Assembly: GCA_946886675.1 (NCBI GenBank)
Contig: CAMPIZ010000023.1
Coordinates: 1 to 11,564 of the forward strand
DNA: 11,564 nucleotides
Reading direction: 5' to 3'
Origin: an uncultured Flavobacterium sp.
GTDB taxonomy: Bacteria > Bacteroidota > Bacteroidia > Flavobacteriales > Flavobacteriaceae
The notes beneath the pieces were generated by a model. It did no database searches, was not told the origin of the DNA, and worked only from the letters and a program-made list of their open reading frames with translations. A program made the translations under genes and the position numbers. Numbering within the stretch: position 1 is the stretch's first letter; every line of letters starts with the position of its first letter. This document shows positions 1 through 10,700 of the stretch, one piece after another.

Positions 1-1662
1 TATTATAACAGTGGAGTGAACAAAAGCAGGACTGTAACCGGTGAGCCGGATCCGCTTATTATGGAACTGGGTAATAACTCCCTGTTAAGTATTAAACCGG
101 GAATCAATTTTAATTATAAGGATTTTGATTTAGGGGTATATGCCGAAAATGTGATTGACTACGACTTTAAGTCGGATGGCATGGCAAAGGAATATACAGA
201 CAAAACATATTCTGCCCACCTTATGTATACGCATAAAATGGTCACCCTAAAAGATCTTTTTCAGGATAGTGATTTTACCCTTGGTATACGGGGAAGGATG
301 AGTGAAGAATACGGTTTTGCCTTAAACGGATCACTTGTTGTAAATTTTCCCAGACTGGGATGGGTACAAACATCTATAGATGATTTTTACGGAATAGGAA
401 TTGGTGCAGGATTCCATTTTACAAAAAGGCTTTCCCTGGGTTATACATATGAAAGAACAGTAAAAGACGGACTTGTAAACCTTGGCCCTACACACGAGAT
501 TGTGATGGCTTTTAAACTTAAAGATAAAATAAGTATAAGGGAGAGGAATAAAGCTGCAAATGACACACTTGCTCTTTTAGATGAAGAGGTAAAGGATTCT
601 ATAGCTGCTGAAAAAGCTGTGGCTCAAAAGAAAGATACGGCAGACTCTTATTTTGCATCAGATGCAGAAATAGAAAAGCTAAGAATGGAACTGGATGAAG
701 ACAGCCAGTACCTGCTTGATGCACTGATAAAAGAAGACTCAATAGCCAAATTGCAAAAGTCTGATTTTGAAAGAAAAATGAAAAATCTTAAAGAGTATGC
801 ACAAAGGGAAAAAGAAGCTAAGGAACTAAGGGCAAAAACAGAAACGCTTAACCTGAAAAGACTTGATCCCGGAGAAGAAGCTCTGGAAGACCCACAAACT
901 GTGGAAGACCTTAAAAAAGCAAGAAGTGGCTATTATGTTGTTTCTAAGCCTGCAAACAGTAAAAATGATAAAGAAGTACTTATAGAAAGGCATGAAACAT
1001 TTACCGAAGCAGCCAATGCTTTGGAAAAGAAAAAGGCTGAAGGAAAAGAGAAGAATCCATATCTGGTGCATGTAGAAGATACCTCTGAGTCGGAAATAGA
1101 AAACCTTAAGAGGACTGAAAAAGAGAACGAAGCAAAAAATAGAAATACAGGAGAAGGCTCACAAAGCAAGAGCGTATCCCAGAAGAATAATAAAAACCAA
1201 TCCACTAAACCAAAAACAAACCAAAATGTACAAGAACCATCAAAAACATCAAACGTAGCGGTATCGAAACCGGCAACACCGGCAGCGACAACTCCACCCA
1301 CTAAAATTAAGAGTGCGGAAGACCTGAGTACCGAGCAGGAGATTAAAGAATATTTTTCTGCGAAGACTGATAAAATAAGGCAGACGCCCAAAAGGGAAAA
1401 TGCACTTTTAATAAAAGATGTTGAACCCGGCTATTATGTAATAGCAAATGTTTTTTCTGAACAGGAAAATACAGATAAGTTCCTGAAAAAGATGAAGGAC
1501 AGGGGGGTACAGGCAGATTACTTTATGAATCCGGCAAACGGTTTCAGGTATGTGTACCTAAAAAAACATTCCAGCTGGAGAGAAGCTCTCATATCCTACT
1601 ATTCCAATGTAAATAACACTTACTTTGAAACAGTATGGCTCATGAGTATTAATGTGAATTAA
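1..1662 (+). CDS. PorP/SprF-family T9SS-associated outer-membrane protein with coiled-coil and SPOR-like C-terminal extension (5' end missing)
   Basis: The frame is open from base 1 to a TAA at 1660-1662 and gives 553 residues. The GTG at 16 is internal, because in-frame codons precede it and the visible protein starts in mid-barrel. Residues 1 to about 178 are the last beta-strands of a PorP/SprF barrel: alternating aromatic/polar strands, motifs such as LGVYAENV, GIGAGFHF and LGYTYE, and the family-typical closing PTHEIVMAFKLK. Residues 178-290 are highly charged and probably helical or coiled-coil (Glu/Lys/Ala/Leu-rich). Residues 310-360 begin GYYVV, residues 361-473 form a Lys/Asn/Ser/Thr/Pro-rich linker, and residues 474-552 resemble a SPOR domain. 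PorP/SprF proteins are usually about 300-350 aa and sit in the outer membrane, where they help secrete or attach T9SS substrates; SprF is needed for SprB display in F. johnsoniae. The tail is therefore an extra module. The gene ends 49 bases before a giant adhesin, which could be its client. It might instead serve an adhesin upstream of the window. Family assignment is firm; the partner is inferred. Confidence 0.85.
   Translation, partial: YYNSGVNKSRTVTGEPDPLIMELGNNSLLSIKPGINFNYKDFDLGVYAENVIDYDFKSDGMAKEYTDKTYSAHLMYTHKMVTLKDLFQDSDFTLGIRGRMSEEYGFALNGSLVVNFPRLGWVQTSIDDFYGIGIGAGFHFTKRLSLGYTYERTVKDGLVNLGPTHEIVMAFKLKDKISIRERNKAANDTLALLDEEVKDSIAAEKAVAQKKDTADSYFASDAEIEKLRMELDEDSQYLLDALIKEDSIAKLQKSDFERKMKNLKEYAQREKEAKELRAKTETLNLKRLDPGEEALEDPQTVEDLKKARSGYYVVSKPANSKNDKEVLIERHETFTEAANALEKKKAEGKEKNPYLVHVEDTSESEIENLKRTEKENEAKNRNTGEGSQSKSVSQKNNKNQSTKPKTNQNVQEPSKTSNVAVSKPATPAATTPPTKIKSAEDLSTEQEIKEYFSAKTDKIRQTPKRENALLIKDVEPGYYVIANVFSEQENTDKFLKKMKDRGVQADYFMNPANGFRYVYLKKHSSWREALISYYSNVNNTYFETVWLMSINVN
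535..1419 (+). other. Charged helical region and low-complexity linker within the PorP/SprF-type protein
   Basis: Residues 179-290 have long runs of Glu, Lys, Asp, Ala and Leu with few glycines or prolines (for example EAKELRAKTETLNLKRL), consistent with a long helix or coiled coil extending from the barrel into the periplasm. After the GYYVV segment, residues 361-473 become rich in Lys, Asn, Gln, Ser, Thr and Pro (SQKNNKNQSTKPKTNQ, then KPATPAATTPPTK), which looks like a flexible spacer. Such a spacer could span the gap between the outer membrane and the peptidoglycan layer. The geometry is inferred; the composition is seen directly. Confidence 0.6.
1420..1659 (+). other. SPOR-like C-terminal domain of the PorP/SprF-type protein
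   Basis: About 80 residues begin VEPGYYVIANVFSEQEN, followed by a helix (KFLKKMKDRGVQADYF), then NGFRYVYLKKHSSWREAL and a final helix/strand. The order strand (YYVIANVF), helix, strand (ADYF), strand (RYVYL), helix matches the beta-alpha-beta-beta-alpha plan of SPOR domains, which bind denuded peptidoglycan glycans. The 'GYYVIANVFS' opening resembles the 'YYVIVGSF' start common in SPOR proteins. Residues 310-360 (about 928-1080) also open with GYYVV and may be a partial or diverged second copy. This is recognition by eye; a profile search would settle it. Confidence 0.6.
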
Positions 1663-1711
1663 CTAATATCCAAAAGAAATAAAATACCAACTAAAACACC
1701 ACTAAACACAA
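1663..1711 (+). other. Short A-rich intergenic leader, no terminator seen
   Basis: These 49 bases contain a single G and are mostly A with some C and T. I see no inverted repeat with a T-run that could act as a terminator, and no convincing Bacteroidota -7 element (TAnnTTTG), so read-through from the upstream gene is plausible. There is no Shine-Dalgarno sequence before the ATG at 1712. This is normal in Bacteroidota, where A-rich leaders favour initiation. An in-frame TAA at 1703-1705 fixes the lower limit for the start of the next gene. Confidence 0.55.
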
Positions 1712-1786
1712 ATGCATTTACGGATACACACTCTACGGATAAAGCTCCTTATAGGACTTTTATTGTCGTGCTTTGCCATGCAGGCA
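1712..1786 (+). other. Sec signal peptide of the giant adhesin
   Basis: The first residues carry several positive charges (MHLRIHTLRIK), then a hydrophobic core (LLIGLLLSCFAM) and a probable cleavage after QA at residue 25, leaving a mature start QVPVPF. An AQ-type junction at the end of the signal peptide is very common in secreted Flavobacteriaceae proteins. T9SS cargo first crosses the inner membrane by Sec, so this fits the predicted route. The cysteine at residue 20 has leucine at the -2 lipobox position and is followed by further hydrophobic residues, so a lipoprotein signal is less likely. Confidence 0.85.
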
Positions 1787-4700
1787 CAGGTACCGGTACC
1801 TTTTACCATACGTTACCAGGACAATATTAAAGGTGATATTACCCAAATTTCAAACGGTATTGTAAACAGGTATGAACCGGAAGACACCGAATGGGAATGC
1901 ACAGGGCCGTGGTGGAACCTGGATTGCGACGAGGTAACGGTTCCCGAAATCCCTACCAGCCAGCCTTATGGAGGTAATACGGCCAACGATAACTTTGATA
2001 TGCGCTATATTGACATTGATGGTGACCCTGCAACATTCAGTTCCAGTAGTGCGACACTCTCCACAGTGGTTAATGATGGCTGTAGTACAGTGGTCTACGC
2101 CGCTTTATACTGGTCTGCCACTTATAGGTACAATACCGATAATAGTAGCAGTGGGCGTGCAACAGATTTTAACCTTGTTAAGCTGAAATTGCCAGGGGCT
2201 TCAGCCTATACCGATATTACAGGTACTGTTATATATGATGGTTTCGGAACAGCAGATTTTGGACATAACGGCCCTTATGCCTGTTATGCAGATGTAACCA
2301 GCCTGGTAGCAGGCCTTGCGGATCCAAATGGTGAGTATACGGTAGCAAACATAAGAGCATCTCAGGCAGACCTTAGTGGTGGTGTGTCTGGAGGATGGAC
2401 TTTATTTGTAGTATATGAAAACCCTAATAAACCGGGTAAATATGTTACTTCTTATGATGGTTTTGCGGGTGTAAATTCTGGTTTAGGTTCAATAGATGTA
2501 AACTATAGCGGCTTTACTACAGTACCGGCTCCGCTTCCTGTACGTGCAAAATTGATGGCATGCGCTCTGGAAGGGGATAAGGGAATTAATGGTGACAGGC
2601 TTGAATTTAAAGAAGCTGCTGCCGGGACTTTTTCGCAGTTATCAAATACATTAAATCCGGCAACTAACTTTTTTAACGGGAGTATTTCATATCTCGATGC
2701 GACGGATGCACCACAGCCATTTACAAACAGGGTGCCTAACAGTTCCAACACCCTGGGGTATGATGCAGATATAATAAATATTCCAAACGGACTTTTATCA
2801 AACGGTGCTACAGCCGCTACATTAAGAATTAGATCTACACAGGATACTTATTATATGTTTTTTAATGCGTTAAGTGTAGATATTATAGAGACCGAAATAA
2901 GGCTCGTAAAAACTGTGGAAGATTTAGCAGGTAATGATATTGGCGGGGCCGATGTTACGCTTGGAGACTATCTGGAATATGTAATTAATTTTCAGAATAT
3001 TGGTAATGATGATGCTACAGGCTTTACCATTACAGATGTTTTGCCCGATAATACATTTTTTAACCAGATTGATGTAAGCGGCGCACCGGGAGTTACTCAT
3101 GTTTATGATCCTGTAACTTCTCAGGTTACTTTTACAATTCCTGATAATTTAGTTGAGGAGGCAGATCCTGCTTATGAAATAAGGTTAAGAGTAAGAGTTG
3201 TGGAAACCTGCAGTGAGCTTACAAATGCCTGTTCAAATATTATTCAGAATACAGCTTATTCTACCTATCATGGTGTTTTAAACAACAATGTAATATCTAA
3301 TAACCCAAGTGTTGCAGGTGTAAACACATGCGGACAGCCGCTTACAGGCCCTGCTAACTTTTTGGTGGATATAGACGATTGTACTTTTGAAAGGGAAGTG
3401 GTGCTTTGTGGTACTTCGGTAACATTAACAGCAGGGGATGGTTATGTAGCTTATACATGGTATGATAGTGCCAATAACGTTATTGGTAATACACAAAGTA
3501 TAGTTGTAAATGCAGTAGGACAGTACCATGTGGTTAATACAGCCCCTCCGGGGTGTGTTGGCATTACAGAATATGTAAATGTTGTGCTTCAGGGCGCCAC
3601 ACAAACCAATCCAATTGCCGGTATTGCAGACGAAATAGCTATATGCCCTAACGATGGAGCTGAGTTGCCGTATATATTTTTATGTGGTATTAATGATACA
3701 CGGCTTATACAGACAGGTATACTGGATGCAGACAGCATTGTTTGGGAAAGACTAAACGAAGGTAGTTGTACTACAGAGGCTATTGATGATTGTGCCAACA
3801 ATCATCCTTCATGTACCTGGACTCAGGTGGGTACAGGGCCTGATTTTGAAGCAGCGCTTGCCGGGGAATATCGACTTGTAGTGAATTATCAGAATGGATG
3901 TTTCTCACGTTTTTACTTTAATGTGTATGCTAATCTGCTTGATCCGCAATATACAAGAGAACATATTCTTTGTACCTCAGATGGTGAGATTGCAGTAACA
4001 AATGTGCCTGCAGGCTACGAATACCAACTTGTTGATCAGGTTACGAATACTGTTTTAGTTCCTTATCAAAATAACCCTGTTTTCCCTATTACTACAGCAG
4101 GTATTTATACCATTCAGTTAAGGCAGATTGGAGTTACAGATGGCTGTGTTTTTGAACTGGAAGATATAGGTATCCAAAACAGAATACTGGATGTAAACGC
4201 CATAATTCAGGATGCTACCTGTGATGGACTTGGTAGCATAAGGCTTCAGGCTTTAAATGTAGGCCCTCAGTACTACTTTGCCCTAACAGGTCCGGGTGGT
4301 GTAAATGTGAGCTACGGCCCGGTAATGGATAACAACCAGCTTTTTGATAATCTAAACCCGGGCTCTTATGACTATACGGTTACTACAGATGATGGTTGTA
4401 CGGAAACAGGAACGATTGTTATTAACGACTACAGTAACGTACAGCTTACAGCAACAGTTACACAAAACATTTCATGTTCATCAGGGTTTATAGATTTAGA
4501 ACCTTCAGGAGGTCTTGCACCTTATAGTTTTGCTATCTACAGTAAAGACGGTACACTGCTTAACCCTGGCCCGGGCAATTATATTATTGGCGATCCGGCA
4601 GAAATTCTTCTTGGAGATGAAGGTACATATGTTTTTATAACTCAGGATTTTAATGGCTGTACTGCTATATCCAATCCGGTAACTATAGAGAATTTACCAT

Positions 4701-7700
4701 CTATAGACTATACGACTTCATTTGAAAATGTATCGTGTAATGGTGCTGGTAATGGTAGCATTACATTTACAGTAAACAACGCAAATGGTTTTGGTGTTGC
4801 TTTTGAAATATTCAATGTTACAACTCCTGAATTTGTATCATCAAATGCATCAGGTGTCTTTACAGGCCTTGAACCGGGAACATATACGGTTAACCTGGTT
4901 CAGCAGGGGACAGAGGAATGCCGTTATTCTACAGACTTTACCATAACCGAGCCTGATCCTATTATGGGAACCGCATTAGTAACAGATGCATATGACTGTA
5001 CAAACGGAGGGGCTACTATAACTATAGATACAGCCAGCGTTACAGGAGGCACAGGTCCTTATGAATACAGCATAGACGGTGTTACCTTTAGCTCTGCTAA
5101 TGTGTTTACAGGGCTTACGGCAGGATCGTACACAGCGACAATTAGGGATGCTGCTAATTGTACTTTTGCAATTAATACTTTTATTATTGATCCGCTTACA
5201 CCGCCTACATCTCTTAGCTTTAATGCTACGGCACAAACCTGTCCGGCACTTACGTCTGATGTTACAGTAACGGTAACAGGAGGTGTGGCTCCTTTTAATT
5301 ATGAAATTACAGCCCCTGCAGGCGACGTCCTTGATAATGGTTCAAATGCAACCTTTGCAGGCCTGTCTGCAGGTACATATACTTTTGAAGTTACCGATGC
5401 AAATGGTTGTACCCTAACTGATAACTTTACAATAAATGCGGTAACACCTGTTAGTGTAAATGGTCAGGCTGTGAGCGATGTCACATGTTTTGGCGCCGCA
5501 GATGGTTCATTAAACTTTAATGTATCCGGCTTTAGTACAAATTATACTTATACAGTAGAAAACAGTATTGGCACAATAATAAGTAATGCTGCCTCTGCAA
5601 CTGCAGCAGCTATACCACTTACAAACCTTGTAGCCGAAACATATACAATTACAGTTACTGATAACACAACAAACTGTACAGATACAGCGGTTGTTACAAT
5701 TAACAGCCCTGTTTCTGCATTAACAGTTTCCAACGCAGCTTTACCAATAACCTGTAATGCAGACGGCAGCGTAACTGTTACCGCCTCTGGAGGATGGGGC
5801 AGCTATGCTTATGAGCTTGAGTATCCCGGAGGCACTGTAGTTGGCCCTCAGCCTGGTTCATCTTTTGCCGGGCTTAGCGAAACAGGAACTTACACAGTAT
5901 CTGTAACAGATGCCAACAACTGTACAGTTACAGATACTTTTACTTTAACAGCTCCGGTTCCTCCGGTAGCTTCAATAGATGCTGCATCAGATATTTGTTA
6001 TGACGGCAACGGCGCTTCCCTTACTGTAAATGTAGCAGGGGGGCAGGCTCCGTTTACATACTCACTTAATGGTGGCACATCCCAATCAGCAAACATATTC
6101 AGCAACCTACTGCCTGGAACTTACACAATAACTGTAACTGATGCCTATGGCTGTACAGACGATACACCTGTTCAAACAGTAGGCCCGCAGTTAATTGTTA
6201 TGGCAAGCCTGCAAAAAGGCCTTGACTGTACTGCCAGCCCCGGAGCTGATATGCAAGTTACAATAGGCGGAGGAATAGCTCCTTACACTTATGAAGTGTC
6301 TTTTAACGGAGGTGCATACAGTGCTCCTACAGCAGCAACTTCTCCGTTTACATATACGACAGCTGCAAATGCAGATGGAACATATCAATTCAGAATTACG
6401 GATTCAAATAACTGTACAGTTACAAGTAATGTAATAACTGTACAGCCATTAACTACACCGGCTATAACATCTGTGACACAAACACAGCAAATACTTTGTA
6501 ATGGTAATGATACAGGTACTATTTCGGTAGTTATAGACACTACGGTAGGAGTAGGCCCCTATGTTTTGGAAGTAATAAACACCACTACATCACAAAACTT
6601 TGGTACACAAACATCTGGTCTTCCGGCAGGGGATTATGAAATCACCATAACCGATGCTAATATGTGTGTGTCTGCAACAGAAACAATTACACTTAGTGAA
6701 CCGGATCCAATTAACTTTATTACAGCAGAACTGCCTATTACCTGCGATGTAAGTGGGGTTTCTGCGGGAGAGATCACTGTTGAAAATGTCTCAGGAGGTG
6801 TAGCTCCATATACATATTACTTAAGTAATAATTTTGGCTATAGTGATACTTATAACGCAGCTTCAGGAGAAGATCATCCATTTCAGGTACTGGATTATGG
6901 TATTTATCAGGTAGTTGTAGAAGATGCTAATGGCTGTATATTATCTGAGTCAAATATCATTATGGCTTCTCCGCCGGAAGATATGGATATAGACATAAGC
7001 ACGGCTACTTCAGACTGTATAAATGGCGGAACGGCTGTTGTTACAGTAAACCCTGACGTAAGTAGTGACGATTATAGCTTTGCGGTTTTAAGCACATTTA
7101 ATAATCCGGATGATATACCGCCTGGTGACTGGCAGCCTGCCGATAGCGGAACACCGTTAACTTCTACCTTTACTGGTTTAATACCGGGAGTTACATATAC
7201 TTTTGTTGTTCGTGATAACGATACGGATTGTTACTATATAAAAGCGGCAACACAACCAATTAATACACTTTCAACACTTACATCAGTAATCGATGTTGTT
7301 AATAATGTTACCTGTACAGGCAGTGCTAACGGTACGGTGTCGTTCACTATTGATAATTATGATGCTGGAACAACACAGGTAAACTATACGGTTTACACTG
7401 CACAATCCAACCAGCCTACAGCTGTAACAGGAAGCACACCTGTAACTACAGGTCCAGTTACTATTAATAATTTGGGTCCGCTGGATACGGGATCTTATTT
7501 TATATTGTTTACCGAAGTTGACGGGGCTAATGCAGGATGTACCAGCGCTTCTGCACAGTTTACCATAACAGAATCGGTTAACATTGTTGAGGTAACTGCC
7601 ACTGTAACTAAAAATGACAATTGTGGTACTAATCAGGGTACTATATCGGCATCAGCACAATATGGTACAGCTCCATATGAGTTTATAATGCTGCCGGATA

Positions 7701-10700
7701 CTGATCCTGCTCCGGTAGAATCTACACCGGGATGGACTTCTTCTTCTGTATTTAATGCAGAGGGCGGCAGTTATATAGTATACGTTAAAGATGCTTACAA
7801 CTGTATTCAGCAAACTGCAGCACCGATAGTTTTAAACACAGACCCTACCCCGGAAATAGCTCTTTCAGTAGTTCAGCAGTGTAATACTATAGAGGGAGGT
7901 TTCTCTATTCAGGTAAACAGGACTGTAGATGGTGTTGCACCATATACATATAGCTTTAACGGAGGTGCATTCCAAACTCAGGCTGCAGCATCATTTACTT
8001 ATGATAACCTGATATCAGGTACTTATACTGTTGAGGTAAGAGATACAAACGGCTGTACAGATTTACAAAGTATTACAATTTATCCTCCTGTAAACCTTAG
8101 CCCTGCCGCTACAGCACAGCCAACATGTGCAGACAACGATGGTACAATAACTGTAACGGGTATTGGAGGTTCAGGAAATTATGAATATGAATTACAGGAC
8201 GATAGTAATAATACACTTGTTGCCGCTCAGGCATCTAATATATTTACAGGCCAGGCTTCAGGAAACTATGTAGTGGTAATACATGATACTACAACTACCT
8301 GTACTGCGGAGGCTGCCGTAAGCCTTGAGGCTGCAACACCTGTAATATTTACTACAACATTACAGCCTGTAAGCTGTTTTGGCGGAAGCAATGGTACAAT
8401 TACTGTAAACCTTCCTGCTTCAAACAACAATCCTGTATATACATATACACTTAACGATGGCGTAAACCCTCCGGTGGTTCAGAACTCTCCTGTGTTTACA
8501 GGACTGGCCGCCGGATTTTATGATATAACGGTAACTTCCGGTAAGAACTGTGATGATACACAAACTGTGGAAATTACAGAGCCTGCAGTGCTTGATGTTA
8601 CAGCGACTAATACCGAATTTGGCTGTGATGCTTCAAACACAGTAACTACAGTAACTGTTACGGCAACAGGTACAGGTGGTACATCTCCATACACTTATAG
8701 TATAAATGGTACCAACTTCTTTGCTTCAAATACATTTGAAATAACAGACATCGGAGCTGCGCAAAACATAACAGTAACTATTAAAGACAGTAATAACTGT
8801 ACAGATACTTTCTCACTGACTGTTGATCCGCTGCCGGCTATAGCCTCAGTAACTGCTACTCAGCAGACAGCTATTACCTGTACAAATGATGAGGTAGTAA
8901 CAATTGAGGTTACGGGAGGTTCTGGCGACTTTACTTTTGAGTTGCTGCCTACAGGTGCACAGCCAGTGGTTGCACCAGGCGCAGGTGTACAGATAGCAGC
9001 CTTTAATTTAACAGCACCGGGAAGCTATACTTTCCAGGTTACAGACAATGTAACAGGCTGTTATATGGGAACAATCCCTTATGTGGTAGCGCCTTATGAT
9101 ACCATAGAAGTGGAAGCATCATTACCAACACAGGTTACCTGTTTTGGGGATTCCAACGGTACACTTACAATAGATGTAACAGGCTATACAGGAAATTATA
9201 ACTATGAGGTTATAAACGCAGGTTCTGTAATAGCAAATGGTACTGGTAACACAGCAATAAATCCACTTGTGATTAATGGGCTTACTGCCGGTAATCATTT
9301 TGTAACAGTTACCGCTACAGATTCTCCATTCTGTGCTGCAGATTCTAATACGATCACTATACCATCTCCTTCAAATCCGTTAGCGCTTACGGCTTCTCAA
9401 ACAGCAAGTGTAACCTGCGATAATAACAAAGGAGAAATAAATGCTGTTGCCACAGGTGGGTGGGGTAGCTATGAATATGAGTTAGTGAACAATACAACAT
9501 CTTCTACAGTTCAGGCCTATGCTCCAAACGGAATATTTATTGGGCTGGCTGCAGGAAATTATACTGTATCTGTTCGTGATGCAGGAGGATGTATTGTATC
9601 ACAAACTATTAATATTGTTCAGCCGCCGTTTATCTCGGCAGATATAGATGCTGTTGGCACTGCCTTATTATGTAACGGTGATAATACTGCTACAGTTTCC
9701 GTAATAAACGTAACGGGTGGTGAAGGAGTATATCAATACATATTAAATACTTATGATGCTACAGGAACTACTATTGTATTAAGTAGTGGAGCACAAACAG
9801 GTACAACTTTCTCAAACCTGGGAGCAGGTATATACAGTATTACAGTTACTGATGGCTGGAATTGTGATCTTACAACAGCTACAGTTGAGGTAACAGAGCC
9901 GGATCCGGTTGTAGGATATCTTTCTATGACAGGCGATCTTACATGTACTACCTCTGCAGAACTTACCATATCGGCTTCAGGAGGTTCCGGCATATATACT
10001 TACAGTACAGATGGTGTTACTTATAATGCTGTAACAACTTTTAATGTAACAGCAGGAACATATCAGTATTATGTTCAGGACAGTAATGGTTGTACAGCAG
10101 TGCTTACAAATGCCGTAACAGTGCTTCCGGTACCGCCGTTAACGCTTAATTTAGATCTCACTGCGGCTACTATTAATTGTTTTGGCGAATCTACTGCCGA
10201 AATTACAGCAGATGCTACAGGAGGTTTAGGCGGCTATCAGTATGAGTTATATGATAATGCTACTAATAATTTGTTAGCAGGCCCTCAGGCAGATGAAACC
10301 TTTGCAGGTTTAAGCTCCGGTGAGTATTTTGTACGTGTTATAAGCGGTGATTGTGAGGAGACTTCAGGGATGATTGAAATTACTGAACCAACACCATTTG
10401 ATGTTGACTATACCAAAACGGATATAGTGTGTTGGAATGAAAATAACGGTAGTATAACCATTAATACTATTTCTGCGGGTACTGGAACAATTCAGTACGC
10501 AATATCGCCAAACCTTAACCAGTTTGATACCGAAAATACTTTTACAAGCCTTCAGCCGGGCTGGTATGAAGTAATAGCACAGGATCAGAATGGTTGTTTT
10601 GAATTCTTCCAGATAGAAATTATAGAACCTGCTAAGCTTGAGGCTACAGTTACCAGCAGTATAGACGAACTTTGCTACGGCGATGCTACCGGAGAGGTAA

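Noticed and set aside
16..18. GTG as a start codon for the first gene
   Set aside because: The frame is open upstream to base 1, and the protein begins in the middle of a PorP/SprF barrel without a signal peptide, so the true start lies outside the window.
1621..1627. TACTTTG as a Bacteroidota -7 promoter element for the adhesin
   Set aside because: It is one base short of the TAnnTTTG spacing, lies in coding sequence, and has no clear -33 TTG partner; an A/T-rich genome gives many such matches.
1766..1780. Lipoprotein signal at Cys20 of the adhesin
   Set aside because: The lipobox is poor (Leu-Leu-Ser-Cys) and the cysteine is followed by more hydrophobic residues and a good AQ cleavage site.
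1788..1799. Perfect 12-base palindrome GGTACCGGTACC
   Set aside because: It encodes the Val-Pro-Val-Pro just after the signal peptide; it is too short and isolated to support an operator claim.
1968..2186. A 72-codon + strand frame and a similar one at 5079-5270
   Set aside because: Both are out-of-frame shadows inside the adhesin gene; the adhesin frame is continuous through both and has clear domain structure.
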